A stretch of DNA of 64,000 bases from Mucor racemosus. Its lineage: Eukaryota; Mucoromycota; Mucoromycetes; Mucorales; Mucoraceae. Positions within the stretch are counted from its first letter, which is position 1; the number at the start of each line of letters is the position of its first letter. The DNA lies in contig JAPEHQ010000001.1 of NCBI GenBank assembly GCA_027405735.1, positions 5,704,001 through 5,768,000 on the forward strand, read 5' to 3'. The position numbers and the translations under genes are program-made. This document shows, in pieces, positions 1 through 10,231 of the stretch. The notes under the pieces are model-generated. The model ran no database searches. It had not been told where the DNA came from and was given only the letters and a program-made list of their open reading frames with translations.

Positions 1-30
1 ATGTAAAAATCCTTTATAAAAAAAAAATAG

Positions 31-291
31 CTCAAAACCGACAATTGCAACGTATTGTAACTGCAATTAAATCATATATCTAATTAGTAACCTTTTAAAT
101 GATGTATATAATGAGTAAATAAATGTGAAATCTTTCAACAACAGGAACTAGTTGCAGCATTTGAAGACTATATTGTGTTACTTAACAAGTTACACCAGGA
201 AAAAAAAACATATAATTTTTTAGCTTGTTTACTACAAGATTTTCTTGGTATACAATCTATCTACCTTTCTTCATTTTTATATCAACAATAA
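31..291 (+). CDS. possible 3' end of an upstream gene (partial)
   Basis: Two open segments can be joined in frame: 31-56 (after the acceptor ending AATAG) and 145-291 (after AACAACAG), using a GTAACT donor at 57. The joined tail reads QNRQLQRI then ELVAAFEDYIVLLNKLHQEK and on to a TAA at 289-291, only 2 bases before the ATG of the LRR gene. The first part looks like an amphipathic helix. I do not recognise the family and the rest of the gene lies outside the window. The last 30 codons are AT-rich and may be fortuitous. It could instead be 5' leader or promoter of the LRR gene. Confidence 0.28.
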
Positions 292-293
292 AA

Positions 294-2404
294 ATGGGTC
301 AACAGCAATCAAGTAAATCCCATGCACCACTTACCTTTGGGTATATTAACAATACTCAACATGGCAATGAAATTGAAGAAAGTGAATTTTTTAATCGAGA
401 TCGTGCTTCACCTGATTTTGTTCTTGATAATCCTCATCTTTATAAATTGGAATCAACATGCCAACATTGTTCATCAAAGACACATTACCCAATGATTGTT
501 GCCGAACAAACAAATACACTATGCACACATTGTAGACAAAATAAAAGACTTTCCCTAGTACGAAGAGATCTTGCCAATGATTTGAACTATATTGATGAAA
601 CTTATTATCCAAACATTGTGCATTATGAAGAAGATGAAGAAGAAAATGAATTGGATATTGCATCTTCTTCTGCATCTTATGCTCCTATGAATAATGCACA
701 TACTGCAAATACTAATGTTTCTGATGCCCTTGATACCGAGAATAATAATATAATGTCAGATGAAGATGAAGATGATACAAATACCTTAAGAGACGAAGAA
801 GGTTGGTCAAAATTAACCATTGGAGAGATAACTCCTAGTATTCCCAAAAGGCTAGTCTCTTCACCTTCACTTGCAGTTGACTTGTCTGGGAAATCACTTA
901 TAAAACTTAGCTCTAGCATTGGCTATCTTGATAACCTGACCAAATTGGATTTGTAAGTAACTCGAAGAATTTTAAAGTTTGCATTAAAAATACCAACAAA
1001 ACCTAAAAAAAAAAAAAAAAAAAAAATAGATCAGACAATCAAATGATAAATTTACCAAGAGCTATTGGAAGACTAAAAAATCTTCGTATATTCAACGCTT
1101 CTAAAAACCAATTGGAAACGATACCAGACACAATTACATCTATGGGAAAACTCAAAGCAATCAATCTAAGCCATAATAAATTAACAGTATTGCCCAAAGG
1201 AATTGGTAGTTTGCCTAGTCTCATCATCCTCATTATCAACCACAATCAATTAGTTCAATTACCTAGAGAACTGGCAAATTTAAATGATTTGATTACATTA
1301 AATGTATCTCATAATCCTTTGAAAACCATACCCGCCGAGATATCCACATTAAAATCACTTCGAAAGTTGACAGCTGAAGCATGTGCATTTGATAACGAAA
1401 TTATACACACATTAGCTCATGACCCACCCAGTTTATTTGAAATTTGTGCTAGAAACATGGTTAAATCAAATATCCGCTTACCATCATCATTATCACATCA
1501 TCACATTGCTGATTATTTCAAACAAGAACAAGTATGTTCATTTTGTTTTGGTCCTTATTTTGAATCTTTTGTTTCTCGTAGTCGATTTATAGAAAGAACT
1601 GGTAGACAAATCATTGCATTGGATTACAAATTATGTTGTGCTCATTGGACAGATGAAAATGATCGTGTTTCTGCCATGTTTTCTACACCTTATCACAAAC
1701 AACAACCACATTTGACTAATGATGCATCTACATCTACACCAGTAGCACAACCACAACAACCTCTTGTCGAAACAGAAGATTTATCTATTCCATCTTCACC
1801 TATTTCTGATGAAGATTTATTACAACAAGATTACTTTAATCATAATCAAAAAGGTCTTTTACTATCTGCAAACAGTAGTGAGGATATACTTTATTTACCC
1901 ACGACCGCAGAAAATGAAGCATTTGCATCGTCATCTTCTGCTGCATTGCCTATAACAGCATCTTTCTCACAACCATCATCATTACCTTTATCAGAATCAT
2001 CTTCTAGATCCGCATCAACAGCATTAAACAATTCATTACGCCCAAGATCATCATCAACTAGTTTACTTCGAATTAGCGCAATGCATAATCATCATCAATA
2101 TCAACATCAAAATATTTCAACAATTTTATTACAACAACACCAAGAAAATACAACATTACCATTCGCTACTCTATCAGGTAGACAATCTGAAGAAGCAGAT
2201 AGAATTTTATCTAGACAGCAACAACATAGAGATGATGATGATAACAACAGCCAACAACAACAAACTAAAAAATCAAATGGTTTTAAACAAGGTTTTGCAC
2301 AACTTGGGGCCCGGTTGAGTAGAAAAGGTGGCAGTGCAAGTAATCAAAGAGGTGGATCAGGTAGTAATAATGGCGGTAATAGAGATAGAAGTGAAACTGT
2401 TTAA
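294..2404 (+). CDS. leucine-rich repeat protein, N-myristoylation-type N terminus
   Basis: Two exons, join(294-952, 1030-2404), 677 aa; the 77-nt intron has a GTAAGT donor and splits a Leu codon inside a repeat, giving LDLSDNQMINLP. The start MGQQQSS fits the N-myristoylation rule (Gly2, Ser6), so membrane attachment is likely. Residues 56-80 hold a CxxC-x17-CxxC pair (C56, C59, C77, C80), a small zinc-ribbon-like knuckle. After an acidic linker, about five to six typical LRRs (LxxLxLSxNxLxxLP) run from about 205 to 345. A second Cys cluster follows (CSFCFGPYF and LCCAHW, about 385-430), then a low-complexity Ser/Gln/His tail. LRR scaffolds of this type act in signalling; the partner cannot be told from sequence. 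The start at 294 is chosen over upstream in-frame non-ATG codons. Confidence 0.88.
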
Positions 2405-2927
2405 CTGTACAACAATAAATCAAATCTCTCCTTTTCTGTTCCAACAAAATAATGGTACTTTGCATGTAAATTCTCTGCTTTTTTTTTAATAAATATTATT
2501 AGTTATTATAGTATAGCATCTATATATCTTATCATACATTACATAAATTTTAGTATCATTATATAGTAAAAGGAGAAACTACCTTTTCTTTGCCATGTTT
2601 GTTTGTTTGTATAATGTATTATCTGTGTGTTTATGTTACTCAAAGAATTTCCTAATTTGTATATTTCTGACAACAAGAGGTAAAAAGTCAGCTGTCATCT
2701 TTTTACTGAACTTTAAGGATTGTATGCATGATATAAACCATGCACTCATTGTATTTTATATATCATATATTTATACATGTATTATAGAGAAAAAAACAGG
2801 TTGCCCTGGACTTTTTTTATTATTAAGATTATTATTACGATTGTATGATTAAATGGCTAAATATAGTCATGATATTTCAGCTAGGCCAAAATGAATAATT
2901 AAAAAGGGGGAAGAGAGGGTTGTGGTT
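2405..2927. other. convergent 3' intergenic region
   Basis: Lies between the 3' ends of the LRR gene and the minus-strand membrane protein gene. It is AT-rich with AATAAA-like poly(A) signals near 2413 and 2487. A short open frame at 2595-2852 has no coding character. No other feature seen. Confidence 0.6.
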
Positions 2928-3491
2928 TTAAAATATGGAACCAGTAGTATTCCATCCTTGACTGAATGCAAGACCACCAATAGCAAGAGTAACACCGTAG
3001 AATACAATATTAAAGATCAATCGAATAAAATGATGACTAACTCCAATTTCAGTAAAAGCATTTACCACAGTAAAAGCAAAGAAAATCCAAGCCAAAATCA
3101 TGACAGCACGAGTAGAGCCAGAACCGAATGTGTTTAAAGTCAATACCGATAAAAGCAGCAAGGTATTTTCAAATAATACCTCATGTGTTCTTCTTAAACG
3201 ATCAGTCAATGAAGTATGAAATCCTTTCCATTTAGGTTTGTTGGTAGTAGTAGCATCTCCTTCAACTCCACCACCAATAGCTGTCTCTGGGTCCTGTTGC
3301 GTCGGAACAGCGGCAGTACCAGGTTTAGTAGTAGTAGCAGTTTGATTGACATGATCATTACCAAAGGCATGACGAAGGAAATAAGCAAGGCCCCAAAGAA
3401 CCCATAGAGTAAAGAAAGCAATCCAAGAAGATCTAACGTAAGGATCAGTGACAAAAGCACTAATGTTTGATTGTGGTCCGTTATTATCCAT
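2928..3491 (-). CDS. four-TM membrane protein, MAPEG-like layout
   Basis: Single exon, 187 aa, starting MDNNGPQSNISAFV. Four hydrophobic segments are visible: about residues 22-42 (WIAFFTLWVLWGLAYFLRH), 104-122, 126-148 and 153-180. A soluble Thr/Pro/Gly-rich loop lies between the first and second. The block RRTHEVLFENTLLLLSVL, followed by two more membrane helices, recalls the MAPEG superfamily (membrane glutathione/eicosanoid metabolism), but I see no decisive signature, so the function is open. The protein is intronless. Its start faces the START gene 800 bp away, so the two may share a divergent promoter region. Confidence 0.7.
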   Translation of the reverse strand: MDNNGPQSNISAFVTDPYVRSSWIAFFTLWVLWGLAYFLRHAFGNDHVNQTATTTKPGTAAVPTQQDPETAIGGGVEGDATTTNKPKWKGFHTSLTDRLRRTHEVLFENTLLLLSVLTLNTFGSGSTRAVMILAWIFFAFTVVNAFTEIGVSHHFIRLIFNIVFYGVTLAIGGLAFSQGWNTTGSIF

Positions 3492-4290
3492 TTTTGATAT
3501 ATAAATGTGTTTATAAAAAGAAAAAAGAAAAGATTTGAGACAATTGCAATGGCTTTTATATTAATTTTTTATGGTTATTCATTAATCATTCTACACAATT
3601 ATGATGACAGTACTAAAGTGTCGTATATAATATATATATATATATAGACAAACAAATACATGTGTAATCAGCATGAAAGCAGTCTATTGAAATGTAGTGC
3701 AACACATCACAGATACACCACAGTGATATAATAAACTAAGGATTTTGGGGGTGTTCTGTAAAGGACTCTGTTTGTTGATCCAACACATATACGATTTACA
3801 CCCCCAAAGTTTATGGGCATAATGGAAAATAACTACATTTATAGTAATTTGTACAATTAAAAGCTGTAATTGAATCGAAAGTATATGAAATACTAACGTA
3901 ATTGTATTTTGAGGCATAAAGATGACGAACAAGGGTATTTTCTTTCATAAATGAATATTTGAATACATTAGACGCTTTTAATTTTTTGGTACCTTCATCA
4001 CCATTATCAAGTTACGCACACTTTCAGTCATTCAATTCAATTCAACCAACCACTTAGGCTAAATATAGCATCCTCCGCGTAATAAACTTTTCTATTGATG
4101 AATATTATATAGAAAATCCAATTGCGGTGACGAACTCCACTTTATATATATATAAAATGATACAGATAAAAAACCAACGTATTTCGAAAAAATCTATAAG
4201 GGAATTATATAATATATTTATAGGATGTTTTTGTCTCTTTTTTTCTTCTTCTTCATCTCTTTCTCTTTTATAATATATATAAACAAAAGT
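3492..4290. other. divergent intergenic region with TA repeat and inverted repeat
   Basis: Separates two divergent genes. It contains a short (TA)n run near 3630-3647 and a perfect 11-bp inverted repeat, TTTGGGGGTGT at 3744-3754 and its complement at 3798-3808, with a 43-base loop. The open frame at 3684-3932 on the minus strand has no coding features. Nothing else was recognised. Confidence 0.5.
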
Positions 4291-5059
4291 ATGCCTTTTT
4301 TCCCTGAAGATACATTTCGCGACTTTGTCAAGCAATGCAAAGAGCAGACTAAACTCGATGGAGAATGGGAGTTTTACGTCAAAAATCTAGACTTTACAGT
4401 TTATCGCCGACCTGCTCATGATAGAAACCCAAACTTGTACGAATATAGATCCTTTGGTGGTTGGAGTGATGTCAAATCAGATACATTAGCTCATGTTTAT
4501 CTAGATTTGGAATTTAGAAAGAAATGGGATAAAAATATGCAATCACACCAGTATTTCAAGGTTGAAGATGAACAACAGGAAAAAAATCCTCATCGTGGTA
4601 ATCACTTTGAAATAAAGTATCCTTGGCCGCTTTCTAATAGGGATTATGCATACACTATCGAGAGAAAATTAGTAAAAGAATCAGATGGTAAACAATATCA
4701 GGTGATTCTCGGCGAATCTTTGCCATCAACTAGTTTTCCTGAACGTAAAGGTGTCATTCGTATTGATACTTATATGCAAAATATTTGCATTACTACTGGA
4801 AAAGATGGTAAAGGATGTTTTGTATTTATGGATTATTTTGATGATCCCAAGGTAAGAATTATATTGTTTATTTTCAAAAAAAAAAGTAAGTTTAATGATA
4901 AAACAGGGAAATATACCGAAATCTGTCATTAATTGGGCTGCCAAAACTGGAGTTCCAGCTTTCATTGGCAATTTAAAAGCTGCTTGTCAACAATATGAAA
5001 AAGAACATCCTAATGGCGTACCTTTACCTCTAGATGATTCAGATGTAATTCATATTTAA
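4291..5059 (+). CDS. START domain lipid-binding protein (PCTP/STARD-like)
   Basis: Two exons, join(4291-4851, 4907-5059), 237 aa. The donor GTAAGA follows FDDPK and the acceptor AACAG precedes GNIPKSVINWAAKTGVPAF, the typical C-terminal helix of START domains. Nearly the whole protein is one START domain: WEFYVKNLDFTVYRRP (N-terminal strands), YLDLEFRKKWDKNM, PWPLSNRDYAYTIER and the final amphipathic helix. Family members bind a single phospholipid or sterol in a hydrophobic cavity and move it between membranes. ATG 4291 (MPFFPEDTF) is preferred. The upstream in-frame ATG at 4225 would add a T-rich, Phe-rich extension that looks like leader DNA, though a signal anchor cannot be excluded. Confidence 0.88.
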
Positions 5060-5808
5060 ATGTATATATAAAGTGATAGAAAGTTTTTACGTGTGGAACC
5101 ACCTCCACCCCAACCCCTTTTTCTTTACTTGAAAATGCCAAAACATTTAAACTTCTCACGATGATTAAAATTGCTGAAAAAGTTGAATTATAAGGACATT
5201 ATTAATTTCTCCTTATAGTCAAAAGCATATATGTAAATCAACATGTATCTATGCCTGTAATCTATTTATCAATGACTGCAAAAATAATGAAAGTCTGTAG
5301 ATTGTGGTCTTAAAGGATTTTAAAACTACATAATGATAGTAAAAGTTTGATCCAATGCACGGATATATGTTTATAGTATATTGAAATAATACCTCTATTT
5401 TTATTTTTTAAAAAAAAAGTGGAAAATCCACTTGCTATATAGACATTGTAAATTGGTGTCCATATCATAAAATAATCAAGTTACTGCGGCATTTTAAAAA
5501 AATTACATGTATTATCCCAAAGAATCCAAGTGATTTGTAATAAAACGAATATAGACATTTAGTCAAAAGTCTTATTTATATCTGCCAAATGGTACAATAA
5601 GGTTGCAAAGGTTTTGAAGTGTAGTATCGTTGATCTCACAAGTCTTAAAGCAGTCTATATTTTTTTTCCCTTTGTCTGTGAAAAAGCAACTATTAAGTGT
5701 TTTGTGTTACCCCCATCAAAAATTTACCCATAAATACCTTAAATTTCACTCATGTTTTCTTTTTGATTCCTTACAATCTCTTAACCTTTGTAAAATCTAA
5801 TAGAAAAA
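5060..5808. other. intergenic region upstream of the aminotransferase gene
   Basis: AT-rich spacer of about 750 bp. Near its right end, CATAAATA (about 5730-5737) followed by a T/C-rich tract looks like the core promoter of the aminotransferase gene. No other feature seen. Confidence 0.5.
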
Positions 5809-7095
5809 ATGACTATTGACCGTAAAATTTGTATGATTCCTGGCCCCATTGAGTTCCATGAGGATGTTTTGGCTGCTATGGGAACTCCTGCTACATCCCA
5901 TGTTGATCCCAACTTTGTCCCCATCTTTGGTGAGACTATTGAGATGGTCCGTAAGGTTGTCATTTCTGAAACTGCTCAACCTTTCATTGTATCTGGCTCA
6001 GGTACTCTTGGTTGGGATATGATGGTCAATTTGATTGAACAAGGTGATGAAGTTCTCCTTCTCAACACTGGGTATTTCGGTTCTCATTTCGCTCAATGGT
6101 AAAATTTATACATATAAAGAAACTATATACAATAATGTTACTTATCAATGTTTGTTTGTTTGTTTTTGCATGTATTTAGTCTTGAAACTTATGGTGCCAA
6201 GGTTACTCAGCTTGGTGCTGAAGTTGGATCTCGTCCTAGTCAAGAAGCTATCAAGGAAGCTTGTTCCAAGACTCAATTCAAATTTGTCACTGTAACTCAT
6301 GTCGATACTTCGTAAGTTTAATTACATACGCTTGTCCATTAATTATAAGATGCTGACAGTGTGAATAGTACTGGTGTTCTTTCTGATATCAAGGCCGTTG
6401 CTGAAACTGTCAAATCTGTTTCTCCCAACACTTTGGTTGTTGTCGATGGTGTTTGCTCTGTCGGTTCCGAGGAAATTCGTTTTGATGCTTGGAACTTGGA
6501 TATCGTTATCACTGGTTCTCAAAAGGGTCTCGGTGTCCCTCCTGGTCTCTCCATTGTCATTGCTAGTCAAAAGGCTCTTCAAGTCGTTCAAGACAGAAAG
6601 ACTCCTGTTCCTTCATACTACTCCAACTGGAACAAGTGGCTTCCTGTCATGCAAGCTTATGAAGCTCGCAAGCCTTCTTATTTTGCAACTCCTGCTGTTC
6701 AACTCATCTATGCTCTTCACGCTTCTTTGACCAAGGTTCTTAGCCAACCTCTTGAAGTTCGTTTCGAAAAGCATCGTCAAGTTGCCTCTCAATTCAGACA
6801 AACTATCAAGAGTTGGGGTCTCAAGCAAGTTGCTCAATGTGAAGCTTGTTCTGCTAACGGAATGACAGCTATCTGGCTCCCTGAGGGTGTTCAAGTTGCT
6901 GCTCTTGTTGGTGGTTTAGCTGGCAAAGGTGTTCAAATTGCTGGTGGTATTCTCAAGGAATGTGCTACTCAATACTTTAGAATTGGTCATATGGGTATCT
7001 CAGTTATGGAAGACGAACGTCAACACATCAAGAAGGTTGAGAATGCCTTGGCTAACTCTTTGAATGAACTTGGTTACAAGGATGCTTCTGCTTGA
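5809..7095 (+). CDS. AGX1: alanine-glyoxylate / serine-pyruvate aminotransferase
   Basis: Three exons, join(5809-6098, 6180-6311, 6369-7095), 382 aa, matching the fungal Agx1 length. It is a class V PLP aminotransferase that converts alanine plus glyoxylate to pyruvate plus glycine. The N terminus KICMIPGPIEFHEDVL, the SGSGTLGWDMM block, the splice-restored motif THVDTSTGVL and the PLP-lysine site ITGSQKGLGVPPG are all family hallmarks. The C terminus ends DASA with no peroxisomal SKL-type signal, so a cytosolic or other location is likely. The third acceptor has a tandem option 9 nt upstream (6360), which would insert three residues in DTSTG; the downstream site restores the conserved motif. 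Codon usage is strongly biased, suggesting high expression. Confidence 0.94.
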
Positions 7096-8475
7096 CTTGA
7101 TAAATCTAAATTTTTGGGTAATAATATTGCTAATGCAAGATTGTAAAAACAATCGTTATCCATTTGTACACTATATTAAGAAATAAAAATATTAATTTGA
7201 ATTCATTATTTTGACATAAATCGTATGTAAGCATATATAAAATTATATTGTGCATCAATACTATTTAAAAGTTATGATGATCTAAATCAATAAGAACGCT
7301 TTTTCACATTTGAGCCTCGAATTATTTTATTCTTTATAGGCTGTTTAAATATCCAGAAAATACAACTTTCAACCAAATTTTTATAAATTATATATATATT
7401 AGATATACGAAGATCATTATGATTGTTGTGGCGAACAAGCAATACATCAAAAGTGTTGATATCAGCAAAACAAAGAGCTTTTTGATATGAAATATCAAGT
7501 CTAACGGAGTTTAAATCGATAAAATTTATTTTTTCCTGAATCAAAAAAAAATCGACGATTTGACATTTTTTTTTAGTATTTTGATGATATCTCAAAACAA
7601 TCAGTATTTATCATAAGTAGCTCATTAATTAAAAGTTTTAGTGTTTTTGATGGCGCATCTAAAAATGCTAATTTTGAAAAAATTTCTCTGCTAAAATTTT
7701 GAGTAATTTGGACTAACAAAAATAAGTGTTTTTCTATAAAAAGTCGAGAAAAATATCATAAAAGTCTTGATTAAACGTTTTCAAGTGAAAGAAAGCATTC
7801 TTACAGTCATTTAATGTTAATATGTACCTTAGTGAAAAGTCGCATTTTTGAGGCCAAAAAAGGATATTTGTAAAAATCGAACTTTTTCATGAGGTATCCC
7901 TCATGGAAAATGGGACAAAAATCATCGATTTGAAAAAGTTGTAAAATTACATCAGAAAGTAACTATTAAGTATAAGTAATCGTTTGGTATACTTAAGAGC
8001 ATTGGAAATATCCAAAAACCATCAAAATGCGTCGTTTAAAGTGTCAATGTTTATGCGGATTTTGGTGAAACCGTGATAATTTGTGGTGCGTTAACCCTGA
8101 AAAGTAGGGGTTATTAATGGTTTTTCATTTTAAAACAATGCAGCTGGTGCTGGGCTATTAGAATATAGTAATTTTATTTGGTTTGAAAATTTTTTACGTT
8201 TACAATTCTGTTTTACATGCCTAATTTATGATAATAATCTTGACTGCATTTGAACAAAAATGATGAAATCAAAGAATTTTTTGAATTTTTTTTTTTTGAC
8301 TATATGAATATGTGCCTTTTGCAAATCATTAAGATACTATTTAAAAGCTTGAAAAGATGTGGGATTGCTCACATTATTTCCTCAAAGAATGTATTATTTA
8401 ACAAAAAAAAAAAAAAAATTAAAGAAATCTACATTTATAAATATAAAAACAATAAACTACACCTTTTGCCAAAAA
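7096..8475. other. AT-rich non-coding region, probably old repeat DNA
   Basis: The first 100 bases are 3' UTR of the aminotransferase gene (AATAAA-like signal near 7180). The rest has no convincing ORF. The stretch around 7850-8110 has short mixed-composition words (TGGTGCGTTAACCCTG and a CATGAGGTATCCCTCATG palindrome near 7889) that suggest decayed transposable-element sequence. Confidence 0.45.
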
Positions 8476-8701
8476 GATGTCGCACTTTTAAAAAAAACAG
8501 TGTCGCAAAATATGAAAAAAGAATATCACACTTTTTGAAAAAAAGATGTCGCATGAATACTCAAGTTGATGAAGCGAAGACTGAAAATATGATACAAGCT
8601 CTCCGAGCCGCGCTTTTATTTTTTATTAACCCTCACCCACAGCTTTATTGGCATGAATGTTAGGACAGAAAAAAGAATTCAAAGGTAAATTGTAAATATG
8701 A

Positions 8702-8956
8702 TTACTTAATAATAAAAGAATGGGAGAGGAATGGAGCAGCGGATTCATCTTCAGAATCGTCATTATTTAATTCTACGGCTTTTCTTTTTCTACTACAACT
8801 AATCAAAGCTTCAACATCTTCCATCAACTTTCTTCCAATCAACACTGTTTCCAGCAAAGCGGTAAGATCAATACCAATACTTGAACCCTGATCTGGGAAT
8901 GGAAGTTTTTTTGTTCGAGAGATTCTGGTAATAGTATTTCCAGAAGGTAACTTTTT
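8702..8956 (-). pseudogene. C-terminal coding remnant inside the fold-back element
   Basis: An 84-codon open frame runs from an upstream TAA to the stop at 8702-8704. It reads like a real protein end: LPFPDQGSSIGIDLTALLET, then a Leu/Glu-rich helix, SRKRKAVE (basic, nuclear-signal-like), an acidic NNDDSEDE stretch and a hydrophobic tail. There is no start codon and no matching upstream exon. It may be the last exon of the element's former transposase or of a captured gene; I do not recognise the family. Confidence 0.35.
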
Positions 8957-9302
8957 TTATTAAGGAGGCGGTCGTAAGTTTATGACAGGACGAGATCTTT
9001 AGTGGATGATGTTGAAGAATCAAGAAACATCACAACAGTCTAATGTAGTTTGTATTTGTACTTGGCAATAAACGATTTAATATATTTTGCCACAACAAAG
9101 CCTCTACAGATATAATGCGTTTTTTTTTATAAAAGAAAGTAAGAACAAGTCTGATTTAAAAGTAATGATCATGAGCAAATGCTTATAACAAGTACACAAG
9201 TAATAAAATAACTTTTTTTTATTTCAATAAAATATAAATTAAATAAACTACAAGTCTCTCTTAGTTTCAAAGCAACAAGCTTTTACTTACGGGAATAACC
9301 AC

Positions 9303-9705
9303 GAGAAGGTGAAGACTATCTATTCCCAACCCCCAGATCCCAAGTTGTCTCCCCCAGATCTCATGTCGTATTGTCTTTTCAGCGAACAGACCCGGACTTC
9401 AAAGAGCCACCGCAGCAAGCCCACCAGAAAATGAAGCACTGTAAAAGTGGAAATCAATCCTTTAAATGCAAAAGAACTACATGCAGTATAGCCTTCCACA
9501 AATAAAGCCCCCCAGAACCCAAGACAACCACTTTCCATCGTCAAGCGAACAGACCCGAGAAGCCCAGTAAAGACAACGTCTGCAGAAAGCCCCGAGACAA
9601 CTAAAGCACCACAACATGATCATGAACCCACCTACCGGCGAACAGACCCGGACTTCAAAGAGCCACCGCAGAAAGCCCACCGACGAATGACCAACTTGAG
9701 ACAAC
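9303..9705. repeat. GC-richer block of imperfect direct repeats
   Basis: A 45-base word beginning GCGAACAGACCCGGACTTCA occurs at 9382-9425 and again at 9638-9683, with a diverged copy at about 9543-9560. CCCCAGATCCCAAG / CCCAGAACCCAAG words recur as well. Base composition is clearly richer in C and G than the surroundings. It sits just inside the right arm of the fold-back element, where DNA transposons often carry subterminal transposase-binding repeats. Open frames here are repeat by-products. Confidence 0.5.
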
Positions 9706-9876
9706 GCAAGCCGCTCACGGTAGGTTTAATCTAACAAAAGAAATGTAGATTGAAGTAGAACAACTTGAATATTCATGCGACATCTTTTTTTCAAAAAGTG
9801 CGACACTCTTTTTTCATATTTTGCGACACTGTTTTTTTTAATAGTGCGACACTGTTTATTTTAGAAAGTGCGACAG

Positions 9877-10231
9877 CTTAAATTTTTAGTGTGAGTACCT
9901 GTGGTATTTTTACTGCTGACGTTTTATACCATAAGAATAAATAAAAAGTAACCATCATCTGAACTTGGAAATGTCAAGAAAAAGAGAGTAATGGAGAATT
10001 TGTAAGCACTACATTGAACATTATTAATCTCAACCGGACGGAAACGGCAAGATTTGCTTCCAAGTTATCCCATTGGCGTATCCTTTGCTAGTAATAATAC
10101 ATGATTTGCAGAACAATAAATCAAAAAAGGTTATAAAAAAGGCTGAACCTATTTTCTGGGTTTGTTTCAATAATTTATTTTGTGATCTCTTTAATAAATT
10201 TATACTTTTTGAACCCTTTCCTTTTAATAAA
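9877..10231. other. upstream region of the AIF-like gene
   Basis: Short spacer between the fold-back element and the flavoprotein start. The element lies within 350 bp of the start codon, so it could influence the promoter. No clear TATA box is present; an AT-rich ATAAATTTATA word lies at about 10190-10205. Confidence 0.4.

Larger units (their letters stand above)
8476..9876. mobile_element. fold-back / TIR element with TGTCGCAC-repeat arms
   Basis: The left arm (8476-8568) and right arm (9761-9876) are near-perfect reverse complements over about 90 bp. Each arm holds several copies of the word TGTCGCA(C) separated by A-rich spacers. Both arms run inward to the same CAAGTTG edge. The right arm has one extra TGTCGCAC repeat, or the left has lost one. 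This architecture, long inverted arms made of short direct repeats, is typical of Foldback-type or non-autonomous TIR transposons. The 1.2 kb interior holds a degenerate coding tail on the minus strand and a GC-richer block of imperfect repeats next to the right arm. I could not define a target-site duplication. Confidence 0.72.

Noticed and set aside
4225..4290. N-terminal extension MFLSLFFFFFISFSFIIYINK of the START protein as a signal anchor
   Set aside because: It is a T-rich leader typical of genes here, and START proteins of this size usually begin close to the second ATG. Kept only as an alternative.
7287..7595. Minus-strand frame of 102 codons
   Set aside because: Rich in Lys/Asn/Ile from AT bias and overlapping likely 3' flank and decayed repeat DNA; no coding signature.
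9320..9704. Minus-strand frames with a repeated LRWLFEVRVCS peptide
   Set aside because: The peptide repeat simply follows the 45-base DNA repeat. The frames have no start context and differ in phase.
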